Part shown: positions 17,109 through 24,204 of the stretch, in pieces | Numbering within the stretch: the stretch's first letter is position 1 | Layout of the letters: each line of letters begins with the position of its first letter | From: Patescibacteria group bacterium UBA2023 | GTDB lineage: Bacteria > Patescibacteriota > Gracilibacteria > BD1-5 > UBA2023 | Direction of reading: 5' to 3' | Length of the DNA: 24,243 nucleotides | NCBI GenBank assembly: GCA_002335145.1 | Contig: DDBV01000018.1 | Coordinates: forward strand, 979-25,221 | Translations under genes and position numbers: made by a program | Notes under the pieces: generated by a model | What the model saw: the letters and a program-made list of their open reading frames with translations, nothing else | Databases searched by the model: none | What the model was told of the DNA's origin: nothing

Positions 17109-18146
17109 ATGGAACACGCGATTGATCATGACTCCAAGTTTCCTGTGGCAGTCAAGGCGGTCGTGTTTTTCGAGGATACCTTCCTTGTTCTCCGCCGTTC
17201 GGCCGAAGACGTTCAAGCGGCGGGAGAATGGGATATTCCCGGATGACGCCTCGAATCCGGAGAATCCCCGCAGGCGGGAATCGTCCGGGAGATTCTCGAG
17301 GAGACGGGATTGTCCGGGGATATTCTCGCTCCTTCGAGAATATGGACGACACGTCGAGGAAACGATACCTGCATCGGCATAACGTTCATCGTCCGCGCTT
17401 CAAGCACGGACGTCTCGTTGTCGCACGAGCACTCGGAGTGACGATGGATCGGACCCGATCGGCAAATCGAATCCGATTTTCCCGATTGGCTCCGATTGGA
17501 AATCTCCGCCGCCCGATGCGTTATCCGATGCTTTGCCTCGATCTCAGGCACGAGTGTGTGTCACCAAAAAATTCCCGTAACAACAGCTGCCATGCCTTGT
17601 CTCTCCGATACGCTTGAGCTTCTTCGCGCGTATCCCAATGACGAATCCCGCAATCGCCTCATCTCCTTCGTCGAGTCCCATCCTGACTCGTTCGTTGATC
17701 GGTACAATCCCGTAGGACACATCACGGCCTCGGCATGGATCGTGAATCCCGAACGGACACACGCCCTATTGATCCATCACGTGAAGCTCGGCATGTTGAT
17801 TCAACCAGGTGGACATGTCGACCCGGAGGATACGACCCTGCTCGCCGCGGCTCTGCGAGAGGCGCAGGAGGAGACGGGGATCATCGGACTCTCGGTGCCG
17901 GATCCAGCGATTTTCGACCTCGATATCCATCCGGTTCCCGCTCGCGGCGATATGCCCGCGCATACACACTACGATATTCGTTTTCTCATCGTTGCCGAGA
18001 TGGGATCGCTCGATCGCGTGAATATGATCGAGACGCATGGAGCTGAATGGGTTCCGCTTGATCGTATCCACCCCGGTCATCCGTTCGGAAACAGTATCAT
18101 TCGCATGGCGAAAAAAACGTTGGAACAAAACAAACAAGAGCAGTAA
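17109..18146 (+). CDS. Tandem Nudix hydrolase ORF (two Nudix domains in one frame)
   Basis: Under code 25 the frame is open from ATG 17109 to TAA 18144-18146 (345 aa) and holds two complete Nudix domains. Domain 1 (residues 1-140): box GRLESGE then REILEETGL; its invariant first Gly is residue 46, encoded by TGA (17244-17246). A second TGA is at 17439-17441 (residue 111, before RWIGPDRQ). Domain 2 (162-345): box GGHVDPED then REAQEETGI (234-258), of the longer-spaced type. Nudix enzymes hydrolyse nucleoside diphosphate derivatives; substrates cannot be told. Residues 140-161 (a Cys-rich linker) look unlike either domain. ATG 17592 is a natural start for domain 2, and TAA 17578 in the +1 frame would be a natural stop for domain 1. 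So this may be two genes joined by a one-base change. It follows infB by 19 bp. Confidence 0.85.
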
Positions 18147-18162
18147 AGCGTATCCCCGAGAC

Positions 18163-18190
18163 TTGCATCCGCGAGATCTTCTGCTACACT
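18163..18190 (+). promoter_or_regulatory. Promoter of the cyclic-nucleotide-binding-domain gene
   Basis: TTGCAT (18163-18168), 16-bp spacer, TACACT (18185-18190). Predicted leader of about 20 nt to ATG 18218. It shares both elements with other promoters here. Confidence 0.7.
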
Positions 18191-18217
18191 TGGGACATTC
18201 CCTCCTACTCTTCCCTT

Positions 18218-18634
18218 ATGGTTTCGCTTCGGTCCTTCTCCCTCTTCGATCCGTTCGGAGCGAGCGATCTCTCAAAGCTTGAGTCGCTTTGCCAGAAGCG
18301 CGCGCTTGCTGCGGGAGAGACGCTTTTTTTCGAGGGTGATTCCGCGACAGCACTCTACATTATCGCCTCTGGAGAGATCGAGATTTCCCGCTGCCGAAAC
18401 GGAGACACATCTCGCATCGCCATCCTGTCGACCAGCGATACGGTGGGGGAGATGGCATTCTTCGATCCCGCGGGTGCCAGAGGTCTGCGGAATGCCGATG
18501 CGCGCGCATTGACCGATGTTGTATTGATCGTGATTCTTGCCGATGCGCTCGCGGCACTCGGGACAGATGAGCCGATGCTCGTCCGTCGTCTTGAGAGCAT
18601 TATCCGCGAGCGAAAAAATCGGGAACCTTCCTAA
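18218..18634 (+). CDS. Cyclic nucleotide-binding (CRP-like sensor) domain protein without DNA-binding domain
   Basis: A 138-aa protein consisting almost wholly of a cNMP-binding beta-roll. Seen: FSLFDPFGASDLSKLESLCQ, then AAGETLFFEGDSATALYIIASGEIEI, and the phosphate-binding-cassette region GEMAFFDPAGARGLRNADA. That cassette deviates from the classical GEL-A-xx-R-A form, so ligand identity or binding is uncertain. After the roll only a charged helix (VRRLESIIRERKNREPS) remains. There is no helix-turn-helix, so it is not a complete Crp/Fnr regulator. It probably acts through another protein or simply senses a nucleotide. Own promoter upstream; no terminator seen before infA. ATG 18218 is the only sensible start. 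No TGA in frame; stop TAA. Confidence 0.85.
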   Translation: MVSLRSFSLFDPFGASDLSKLESLCQKRALAAGETLFFEGDSATALYIIASGEIEISRCRNGDTSRIAILSTSDTVGEMAFFDPAGARGLRNADARALTDVVLIVILADALAALGTDEPMLVRRLESIIRERKNREPS

Positions 18635-18754
18635 TTCGTGAAACTAGAACGTTCTCCATGACGGATTTCGTCCGATCAGAACCTTCTTCATCAGCAGTAT
18701 TTTTCTCCTGCGTACAGGCTCGAGAATGGATCCATTATTTCATCGAAAAATCAT

Positions 18755-18782
18755 TTGCAATACAGATTTTTTTTTATACAAT
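18755..18782 (+). promoter_or_regulatory. Promoter of the infA-ribosomal protein operon
   Basis: TTGCAA (18755-18760), 16-bp spacer containing a T9 run, and TACAAT (18777-18782). Predicted start near 18789 and leader about 43 nt to infA. It is the only good promoter I see before the twelve-gene block, so it may drive all of it. Upstream are two perfect palindromes, AGAACGTTCT (18648-18657) and AATGGATCCATT (18726-18737), of unknown meaning. Confidence 0.75.
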
Positions 18783-18831
18783 ACCCGAGCTTTTTTACCT
18801 CTTGTTCCGAGAGCGAACGCGACCGTTCCCT

Positions 18832-19104
18832 ATGGCGAAGGATGATACGATAGAAGTCGAGTGAACCGTGATGAAGTCCCTCCCAGGAGGTGTCTTCGAG
18901 GTACAAGTCTCAGGCGACTTCGCAGGGGAAGGATACATCGTACGAGCGCAGATATCGGGGAAGATGCGAAAAAACCGGATCACGTTGATCCCGGGAGACT
19001 CTGTTACCCTGGAGCTCACGCCGTACGATCTCACGAAGGGTCGAATCACCTTCCGAAAGGGGAACCGAGGAAAACCGCCCGCTTCCACCTCGGCCAAGTC
19101 GTAA
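18832..19104 (+). CDS. infA: Translation initiation factor IF-1
   Basis: A small OB-fold protein that occupies the 30S A site during initiation; 90 aa, slightly longer than the usual 72 owing to a basic C-terminal tail ([12 protein letters not shown]). Seen: [10 protein letters not shown] then G at residue 11, encoded by TGA (18862-18864), then [39 protein letters not shown] and [10 protein letters not shown]-1 proteins have Gly at this position (E-x-x-G-x-V). Under the standard code the gene would lose its first strand and appear to start at ATG 18871. ATG 18832 is fixed by the conserved MAK N-terminus. It heads the ribosomal block as in many alpha operons; rpmJ follows after 19 bp. Confidence 0.97.
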
Positions 19105-19123
19105 TTTTTCAAATCAAACGATT

Positions 19124-19237
19124 ATGAAAGTCGGTCCGTCCGTCAAACGCATCTGCAAGGATTGCCAGGTCATCCGCCGCAAGGGGGTTGTCCTCATCCG
19201 ATGCAAGAATCCCAAGCACAAGCAGCGACAAGGATAA
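19124..19237 (+). CDS. rpmJ: 50S ribosomal protein L36
   Basis: A 37-aa large-subunit protein that is easily missed because it is so short. It reads [20 protein letters not shown] and continues with [17 protein letters not shown]. The zinc ligands Cys11, Cys14, Cys27 and His32 are all present, so this is the zinc-binding form. The length and the position between infA and rpsM are those of the standard alpha-operon arrangement. Stop TAA; rpsM follows after 18 bp. Confidence 0.97.
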   Translation: MKVGPSVKRICKDCQVIRRKGVVLIRCKNPKHKQRQG

Positions 19238-19255
19238 TTTTACCATACCACCATT

Positions 19256-19621
19256 ATGGCACGAATCGCCGGGATCAACCTCCCGAACGGAAAGCACACG
19301 GTTATCGCCCTCACCTACATCTTCGGAGTGGGTCTCACGACTGCGAAGAAGCTCGTAGCCGCTGCGAAGATCGACCCTACGCGCAAGATCGATACTCTTT
19401 CCGAGGAGGAGCTCGACAAGATCCGCGACGAACTCAAGAACTACATGATCGAGGGAGATCTCCGCCGTGACCGCGTCCAGAATATCAAGCGGCTTGAGGA
19501 AATCAATTGCTACCGTGGACAGCGGCACAAGAAGCGTCTGCCGGTACGTGGACAGCGGACCAAGACAAATGCTCGTACCCGCAAGGGGAAGCCTGTCGCG
19601 ATCGCCAATAAGAAAAAATAA
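19256..19621 (+). CDS. rpsM: 30S ribosomal protein S13
   Basis: A 30S head protein contacting the P-site tRNA and forming intersubunit bridges. 121 aa, normal length. Seen: [25 protein letters not shown] N-terminus, the central helix-two-turn-helix region ([15 protein letters not shown]) and the conserved tail [20 protein letters not shown] with [11 protein letters not shown] encodes the Arg of MARIAG, evidence that CGA is still Arg. The gap to rpsK is 19 bp. No Shine-Dalgarno motif before the ATG. Confidence 0.98.
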   Translation: MARIAGINLPNGKHTVIALTYIFGVGLTTAKKLVAAAKIDPTRKIDTLSEEELDKIRDELKNYMIEGDLRRDRVQNIKRLEEINCYRGQRHKKRLPVRGQRTKTNARTRKGKPVAIANKKK

Positions 19622-19640
19622 GTAATCACTTCGAACCGCT

Positions 19641-20030
19641 ATGGCTAAGACTCTCAAGCGCACAAAGAAGACCCGCAAAAATGTTCCGCAGGTCCGCGTT
19701 GCCATCAATGCGTCCCTCAACAATACCCATGTGGTCGTCTCCGATCTCGATGGAAACGTCCTCACGTGGGCAACTGGTGGATCGGCTGGATTCAAGGGAG
19801 CGCGCGAAGCGACCCCGTACGCCGCCCAGGTTACTACTGAGAATGCTGTTGCGAAAGCCAAGACACTCCACGGAGCTGAATCTGCTGCCGTCTATATTAA
19901 GGGAATCGGCCCAGGACGCGAGCAGGCGATTCGTGGTGTCATTAGCGCAGGAGTCAACCTCGATGCCATCTACGATGTGACGCCGGTTCCGCACAACGGA
20001 TGCCGCAAGAAGAAGATCCGCAAGCTCTAA
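19641..20030 (+). CDS. rpsK: 30S ribosomal protein S11
   Basis: A 30S platform protein near the E-site codon. 129 aa, full length. Seen: NVPQVRVAINASLNNTHVVV, then LTWATGGSAGFKGAREATPYAAQ, IKGIGPGREQAIR and the conserved end TPVPHNGCRKKKIRKL. The short leader between rpsM and this gene (19 bp) has no Shine-Dalgarno motif. No TGA; stop TAA. Confidence 0.98.
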   Translation: MAKTLKRTKKTRKNVPQVRVAINASLNNTHVVVSDLDGNVLTWATGGSAGFKGAREATPYAAQVTTENAVAKAKTLHGAESAAVYIKGIGPGREQAIRGVISAGVNLDAIYDVTPVPHNGCRKKKIRKL

Positions 20031-20048
20031 AAAATCTAAAATTGCCCC

Positions 20049-20672
20049 ATGCGATACACCGGACCTAAAAAGAAACTCTGCCGCCGCGAAGGCGTAAACC
20101 TCTTCGGATCTGAGAAGTATGATCTCTCGAAGGGGATTCGCAAGACCGCCGGAAAGTTCGGAAAGAGCTCCGACTCCGCTCAGCAGCTTCGCTCCAAGCA
20201 GCGCGCCAAGCGTATGTACGGCCTCTCCGAGAAGCAGTTTGCTTCGTACTTCAAGAAGGCCGTGAAGAGCCGCGGAATCACGGGTGACACTATGTTCACG
20301 CTCCTTGAGATGCGCTTTGACAATGTTGTCTTCCGATCGAATCTCGCCCGCACCATTATGCAGGCTCGCCAGTTTGTGAACCACGCTCACTTCCTCGTGA
20401 ACGGACAGAAGGCCGACATCCCTTCTTACGCACTCAAGGTCGGAGACAAGATTACTCTGCGCGAGAAGCTCAAGGAATCCCCCCTCTACAAGTCGTTTAT
20501 GGCGGAGTTCGAGGAGTTCAAGCAGAACAATTCCAATGGATCCGTGAGTGCTGTCCGCTGGATCGATGTGGATGTATCGAGCATGACAATCACTGTCACT
20601 GGCATGCCGACCAAGGATGATTTCGACCAGGCGATGGACATCGCTCGAATCGTTGAATTCTACTCGAAGTAA
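20049..20672 (+). CDS. rpsD: 30S ribosomal protein S4
   Basis: A primary 16S rRNA-binding assembly protein, 207 aa. Seen: MRYTGPKKKLCRREG, QLRSKQRAKRMYGLSEKQF, LLEMRFDNVVFRSNLARTI and the S4 RNA-binding domain (QARQFVNHAHFLVNGQKADIP). Only one cysteine remains near the N-terminus, so it is the zinc-free form. In many bacteria S4 is the autogenous repressor of the alpha operon; no matching pseudoknot could be judged by eye. The gap to rpoA is 44 bp, the largest in this block, with no clear promoter. Confidence 0.98.
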   Translation: MRYTGPKKKLCRREGVNLFGSEKYDLSKGIRKTAGKFGKSSDSAQQLRSKQRAKRMYGLSEKQFASYFKKAVKSRGITGDTMFTLLEMRFDNVVFRSNLARTIMQARQFVNHAHFLVNGQKADIPSYALKVGDKITLREKLKESPLYKSFMAEFEEFKQNNSNGSVSAVRWIDVDVSSMTITVTGMPTKDDFDQAMDIARIVEFYSK

Positions 20673-20716
20673 AGAAATAGTCTCGGCCCTATTTTAGACT
20701 CATTTCCCTCGACTCA

Positions 20717-21697
20717 ATGCACATTATCCACAACATCATCGGCGTCCCCAAGATCTCCGTCGAGTCCATCGGACCGAACGAGGTCAAGTTCGTCGTCAAG
20801 CCGCTTCCGAGCGGATATGGCGTCACGATTGGGAATGCGATGCGCCGGGTGATGCTCTCGTCCATTCCGGGCGCGCGCGTCACCGGACTCAAGATCAAGG
20901 GGGCTTCGCACGAATACTCGACGCTTCCTGGAATCAAGGACAGCATCCTCGATGTCATGCTCAACCTCAAGAGCCTCGTCGTGAGCAAGGAAGGAGCTGA
21001 TGTCGAGTGGGTCTACCTTCGAAAGTCGAAGGCTGGACAAGTGAAAGCATCGGACATTGAGACTTCCGCAGGGGTCAAGATCCTCAATCCGGACCTTGTT
21101 CTTACGGAAATCGATCGCGATGGATTCGAGCTCGACATGAGCATTCGAATCGAGAAAGGGGTCGGATATGTCTCTACCGAGACGCTCAAGGCTCGGGAAG
21201 ACGATGTCCACGTACTCGTCCTCGATGCAAACTTCTCGCCCGTCGAAAATGTCCGCTACGAGGTAATGAGCGTTCGTTACGCGGATATGACCAACCTCGA
21301 CTCGATCGAGATGGTCGTTCGAACCAACGGAGCAATGTCTCCTGAAGATGCCGTTCGATTCAGCTCAAATCTCCTCACGTCCTACTTCGGAATCTTCAAC
21401 GAAGAGGCACTGCAGATCGAGGGAGCATTCGTTTCCGACATCAAGCAGATCCTCGATCGCGAGAAGCAGACGGTCGCCATGGAGATGGAGCGCGAAACCT
21501 ACACTCCCATCGAAATCATCGGACTTTCGCCCCGCACGCTCAACGCACTCGTGAATGCCGAGATCCTCTCGGTCGAGCAGCTCGTGAAGTGCACCGAGGC
21601 GAAACTCTCTTCGGTGAAGGGATTCGGGAAGAAGGCAATGAACGAAGTTCGAGATGCCCTATTGGAGCGAGGATACAAGCTCCTCGGCGACGAATAA
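20717..21697 (+). CDS. rpoA: DNA-directed RNA polymerase subunit alpha
   Basis: Scaffold of RNA polymerase assembly; the C-terminal domain contacts UP elements and activators. 326 aa, normal. N-terminal domain: FVVKPLPSGYGVTIGNAMRR then MLSSIPGARVTGLKIKG. C-terminal domain (about 255-326): IEIIGLSPRTLNALVNAEI, SVEQLVKCTEAKLSSVKGFG and KKAMNEVRDALLERGY, an intact helix-hairpin-helix region. No TGA codon in 327 codons. Stop TAA; rplQ follows after 30 bp. Confidence 0.98.
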   Translation: MHIIHNIIGVPKISVESIGPNEVKFVVKPLPSGYGVTIGNAMRRVMLSSIPGARVTGLKIKGASHEYSTLPGIKDSILDVMLNLKSLVVSKEGADVEWVYLRKSKAGQVKASDIETSAGVKILNPDLVLTEIDRDGFELDMSIRIEKGVGYVSTETLKAREDDVHVLVLDANFSPVENVRYEVMSVRYADMTNLDSIEMVVRTNGAMSPEDAVRFSSNLLTSYFGIFNEEALQIEGAFVSDIKQILDREKQTVAMEMERETYTPIEIIGLSPRTLNALVNAEILSVEQLVKCTEAKLSSVKGFGKKAMNEVRDALLERGYKLLGDE

Positions 21698-21727
21698 CAA
21701 ACAAACGACCTCAATAATTTCTCCATC

Positions 21728-22093
21728 ATGCGACACCGCGTCAAAAAAACCTTCGATTTCAATCACAAGCCCGGACAGCATTCGCGTTCGGTCCTGCGGA
21801 ATCTCGCGACCTCGTTCTTCCTACACAAGTCGCTCGTTACCACTGAGAAGCGCGCGAAGGCACTCTCGATCCTCGTAGACCGCATGGTCCGCGCAGCGAA
21901 TACCGCCGACTCGTCCATGAAGGCGATCCGCGATGCAATGGCCGTACTCTATACGGAGGTGAGTTCTCGCGAGCTCGTTGAGCGCGTTGCACCGAAGTTT
22001 AAGGATCGTCCATCCGGATGTACCCGCATCACGCCGATCAAGTACCGCGATGGAGACAGTGCCAAGCTCGTGAAGATCGAATTTGTCGCGTAG
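21728..22093 (+). CDS. rplQ: 50S ribosomal protein L17
   Basis: Large-subunit protein near the exit tunnel; 121 aa. Seen: MRHRVKKTFDFNHKPGQHSR then SVLRNLATSFFLHKSLVTTE and KRAKALSILVDRMVRAA, with the C-terminal GCTRITPIKYRDGDSAKLVK. It follows rpoA as in most bacteria, closing the classic alpha operon. Here a further set of ribosomal genes continues after 34 bp. Stop TAG. Confidence 0.98.
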   Translation: MRHRVKKTFDFNHKPGQHSRSVLRNLATSFFLHKSLVTTEKRAKALSILVDRMVRAANTADSSMKAIRDAMAVLYTEVSSRELVERVAPKFKDRPSGCTRITPIKYRDGDSAKLVKIEFVA

Positions 22094-22127
22094 TACCAAA
22101 TAGATTTCAATTCAACACAAGGATACC

Positions 22128-22556
22128 ATGAAAACCGTCATGCCGAAGCAGATCGCCGGAAACGAACGCAAGTGGTTCGTGGTCGACGCCGAAGGTCAGA
22201 ATCTCGGACGTCTCGCAACACTCATCGCGACCGTCATCCGCGGCAAGAACCGTGTAGACTTCTCTCCTCACGTCGATAACGGGGACTACGTCATCGTTCT
22301 CAATGCTGATAAGATTGCTGTCACCGGAAACAAGGAGGAAGATAAGTTCTACCGAACCCACTCGGGATACATGGGAGGACTCAACGAGAAGAAGCTTTCG
22401 ACGATGCGTGTGAAGAAGCCCGCGGAGATTCTTCGGCTCGCGGTCATCGGAATGCTCCCGAAAAATCGTCAGCGATCGGGAATGGTCTCCCGTCTCAAGC
22501 TCGAGACCGGGACAACCCACCAGTACGAGGCGCAGAAGCCCCAACCGCTCATCTAA
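22128..22556 (+). CDS. rplM: 50S ribosomal protein L13
   Basis: Early-assembling 23S rRNA-binding protein, 142 aa. Seen: KWFVVDAEGQNLGRLATLIA, RGKNRVDFSPHVDNGDYVIV, NADKIAVTGNK and the AVIGMLPKNRQR motif. This is the one gene in the block with a recognisable Shine-Dalgarno-like AAGGA at good spacing before its ATG (22128). It is paired with rpsI as is normal. No TGA; stop TAA. Confidence 0.98.
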   Translation: MKTVMPKQIAGNERKWFVVDAEGQNLGRLATLIATVIRGKNRVDFSPHVDNGDYVIVLNADKIAVTGNKEEDKFYRTHSGYMGGLNEKKLSTMRVKKPAEILRLAVIGMLPKNRQRSGMVSRLKLETGTTHQYEAQKPQPLI

Positions 22557-22570
22557 AACCGTAAAATCCT

Positions 22571-22966
22571 ATGGCAGACGCACGCTACGTATACGCTCTC
22601 GGTAAGCGCAAGACCGCTACCGCCCAGGTTCGACTGTACTCCGGATCGGGAGACTCCATCATCAACGGTCGTCCGTTCAACGAGTACATCGGTCGAGCCG
22701 ACCTCTTCGAGGTCATTCACGCTCCGTTCAAGGCAGCGGGAGTCATGGGGAAGTATCACTTCTCCGTCATAGTCTCCGGATCAGGAGAGAGCGCGCAGGC
22801 CCAGGCAATCAGTCTCGGTATTGCTCGGGCTCTCACAGCAGAAACGCCGGAAGTCCGCAAGCTCCTGAAGCCACAAGGACTCCTCAAGCGCGATGCCCGG
22901 AAGGTCGAGCGCAAGAAGCCAGGTCTTCACAAGGCGCGAAAGGCGATCCAGTGGTCCAAGCGTTAA
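22571..22966 (+). CDS. rpsI: 30S ribosomal protein S9
   Basis: 30S head protein whose C-terminal tail reaches the P-site tRNA; 131 aa. Seen: YALGKRKTATAQVRLYSGSG, INGRPFNEYIGR, GSGESAQAQAISLGIARAL and the tail LKRDARKVERKKPGLHKARK ending in QWSKR, the conserved tRNA-contacting end. The gap after rplM is 14 bp, the tightest in this block. No TGA; stop TAA. Confidence 0.98.
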   Translation: MADARYVYALGKRKTATAQVRLYSGSGDSIINGRPFNEYIGRADLFEVIHAPFKAAGVMGKYHFSVIVSGSGESAQAQAISLGIARALTAETPEVRKLLKPQGLLKRDARKVERKKPGLHKARKAIQWSKR

Positions 22967-22990
22967 TTTCCATTTCAATAGTTTGTCGTC

Positions 22991-23410
22991 ATGACTACCA
23001 TCAATCAACTCATCCGCAAGGGACGCAAGGACAAAGTGAAGAAGAGCAAATCTCCGGCACTCCAGTCCATCCGCAATTCCCTCAAGCGCGAAATCATCCC
23101 GATGTCGTCGCCCCAGAAGCGCGGAGTCTGTACCAAGGTGTACACCATGACTCCGAAGAAGCCGAACTCGGCTCTCCGAAAGGTTGCCAAGGTTCGTCTG
23201 ACGAACGGGTACGAGGTGATCTGTTACATCATGGGAGAAGGGCACAATCTCCAGGAGCACTCGGTTGTCATGATCCGTGGAGGTCGTGTCAAAGACCTTC
23301 CGGGAGTCCGCTACCATATCGTCCGCGGAACCCTCGATACCGCTGGTATCGATAAGCGACGCCAGGGGCGCAGTCTCTACGGTACCAAGCGTCCGAAGGT
23401 CAAGAAATAA
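22991..23410 (+). CDS. rpsL: 30S ribosomal protein S12
   Basis: Decoding-centre protein, 139 aa. Seen: [32 protein letters not shown] with [32 protein letters not shown] and [12 protein letters not shown]. The lysines corresponding to E. coli Lys43 and Lys88 are present, as in streptomycin-sensitive strains. It has the longer loop between PAL and SSPQKRG that B. subtilis S12 also has, so the size is not unusual. Its position after rpsI is unusual: rpsL normally opens the str operon. No TGA; stop TAA. Confidence 0.98.
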   Translation: MTTINQLIRKGRKDKVKKSKSPALQSIRNSLKREIIPMSSPQKRGVCTKVYTMTPKKPNSALRKVAKVRLTNGYEVICYIMGEGHNLQEHSVVMIRGGRVKDLPGVRYHIVRGTLDTAGIDKRRQGRSLYGTKRPKVKK

Positions 23411-23436
23411 ATCTCTGCAAGTAATTCACGCCTCTT

Positions 23437-23889
23437 ATGAGCACCAAAGGAAATATCTCGCTTGACGCTAAGTCCGAACGGCTTCGCAAGTTCATCAACT
23501 ACATCATGAAGGATGGGAAGCGTTCCCTCGCCCTCAAGATCGTAAATAACACGTTCGATACGATGCGTGAGAAGGGGATCAAGGATCCGATCGAGGCATT
23601 CGAGAAGGCGGTCGACAATGTCATGCCCAAGGTGGAAGTCCGCCCGAAGCGCGTGGGAGGATCGATCTACCAGGTGCCGCAGGAGGTTCCGTCCGGACGT
23701 CAGTTCGCTCTCGCGAGCCGCTGGATTCTCGGGTCGGCTCGTGCTAAGAGCGGAGCGGACTTCTCCGTCTTCCTCGCTCAGGAGCTCATCGAGGCATCGC
23801 AGGAGACCGGAAACGCTTTCAAGAAGAAGCTCGAGGTCTACAAGATGGCTGAGGCAAACCGCGCAAACGCTCGCTTCGCGAAGCGTTAA
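23437..23889 (+). CDS. rpsG: 30S ribosomal protein S7
   Basis: Primary head assembly protein at the E site; 150 aa. Seen: RLRKFINYIMKDGKRSLALK, IEAFEKAVDNVMPKVEVRPK, RVGGSIYQVPQEV and RANARFAKR. CGG encodes the Arg of SERLRKF, supporting CGG as Arg. It follows rpsL as in the str operon, but fusA and tuf do not follow; rpmA does, after 36 bp. No TGA; stop TAA. Confidence 0.98.
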   Translation: MSTKGNISLDAKSERLRKFINYIMKDGKRSLALKIVNNTFDTMREKGIKDPIEAFEKAVDNVMPKVEVRPKRVGGSIYQVPQEVPSGRQFALASRWILGSARAKSGADFSVFLAQELIEASQETGNAFKKKLEVYKMAEANRANARFAKR

Positions 23890-23925
23890 ACTCTACGAAA
23901 CACACACTTTTCTTAGTATCGGAAT

Positions 23926-24204
23926 ATGGCTCACAAAAAAGCGCAGGGATCTACCGCTAACGGTCGTGATTCACAGGCGAAGCGCCTCGGCGTCAAGGTC
24001 TACGGCGGACAGCCCGCCATCGCCGGAAACATCCTGGTCCGGCAGAAGGGAAACACCTTCTGGCCCGGAGAGGGAGTCGGACAGGGGAACGATTTCACGC
24101 TCTTCGCTGAGCGCGACGGGATCGTGGCATATACTGAGCGCAAGCGCGTACGCTTCGATGGACGCGTCTACCGCGACATCTACGTCAGCATCGAGCAGGC
24201 GTAG
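23926..24204 (+). CDS. rpmA: 50S ribosomal protein L27
   Basis: Large-subunit protein whose N-terminus reaches the peptidyl transferase centre; 92 aa. Seen: [40 protein letters not shown] and GRVYRDIYV. The first residue after Met is Ala, with no N-terminal extension of the kind that is cleaved in Firmicutes. Normally rpmA is beside rplU; here it ends the ribosomal block. After the stop TAG only 39 bp remain; AGAG-CA-CTCTTTT directly behind it is too small to call a terminator. Confidence 0.98.
   Translation: MAHKKAQGSTANGRDSQAKRLGVKVYGGQPAIAGNILVRQKGNTFWPGEGVGQGNDFTLFAERDGIVAYTERKRVRFDGRVYRDIYVSIEQA

Noticed and set aside
18648..18737. Perfect palindromes AGAACGTTCT and AATGGATCCATT before infA
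   Set aside because: They could be operators, but short palindromes are common by chance, they lack a U-run and no matching copies were noticed elsewhere.
1266..18864. Reading TGA as a normal stop, as tryptophan (code 4) or as selenocysteine
   Set aside because: As stops they would break 13 conserved genes, often inside active-site motifs. Trp is still encoded by TGG, and TGA columns are Gly in the families. No single TGA fits a Sec/Cys position.
18658..18864. 68-codon ORF running into infA
   Set aside because: It is only an upstream extension of the infA frame ending at the UGA codon; the promoter at 18755-18782 lies inside it and IF-1 begins at MAK.
22991..23410. Apparent insertion in S12 relative to E. 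coli
   Set aside because: B. subtilis S12 has the same longer loop, so the length is a normal variant.
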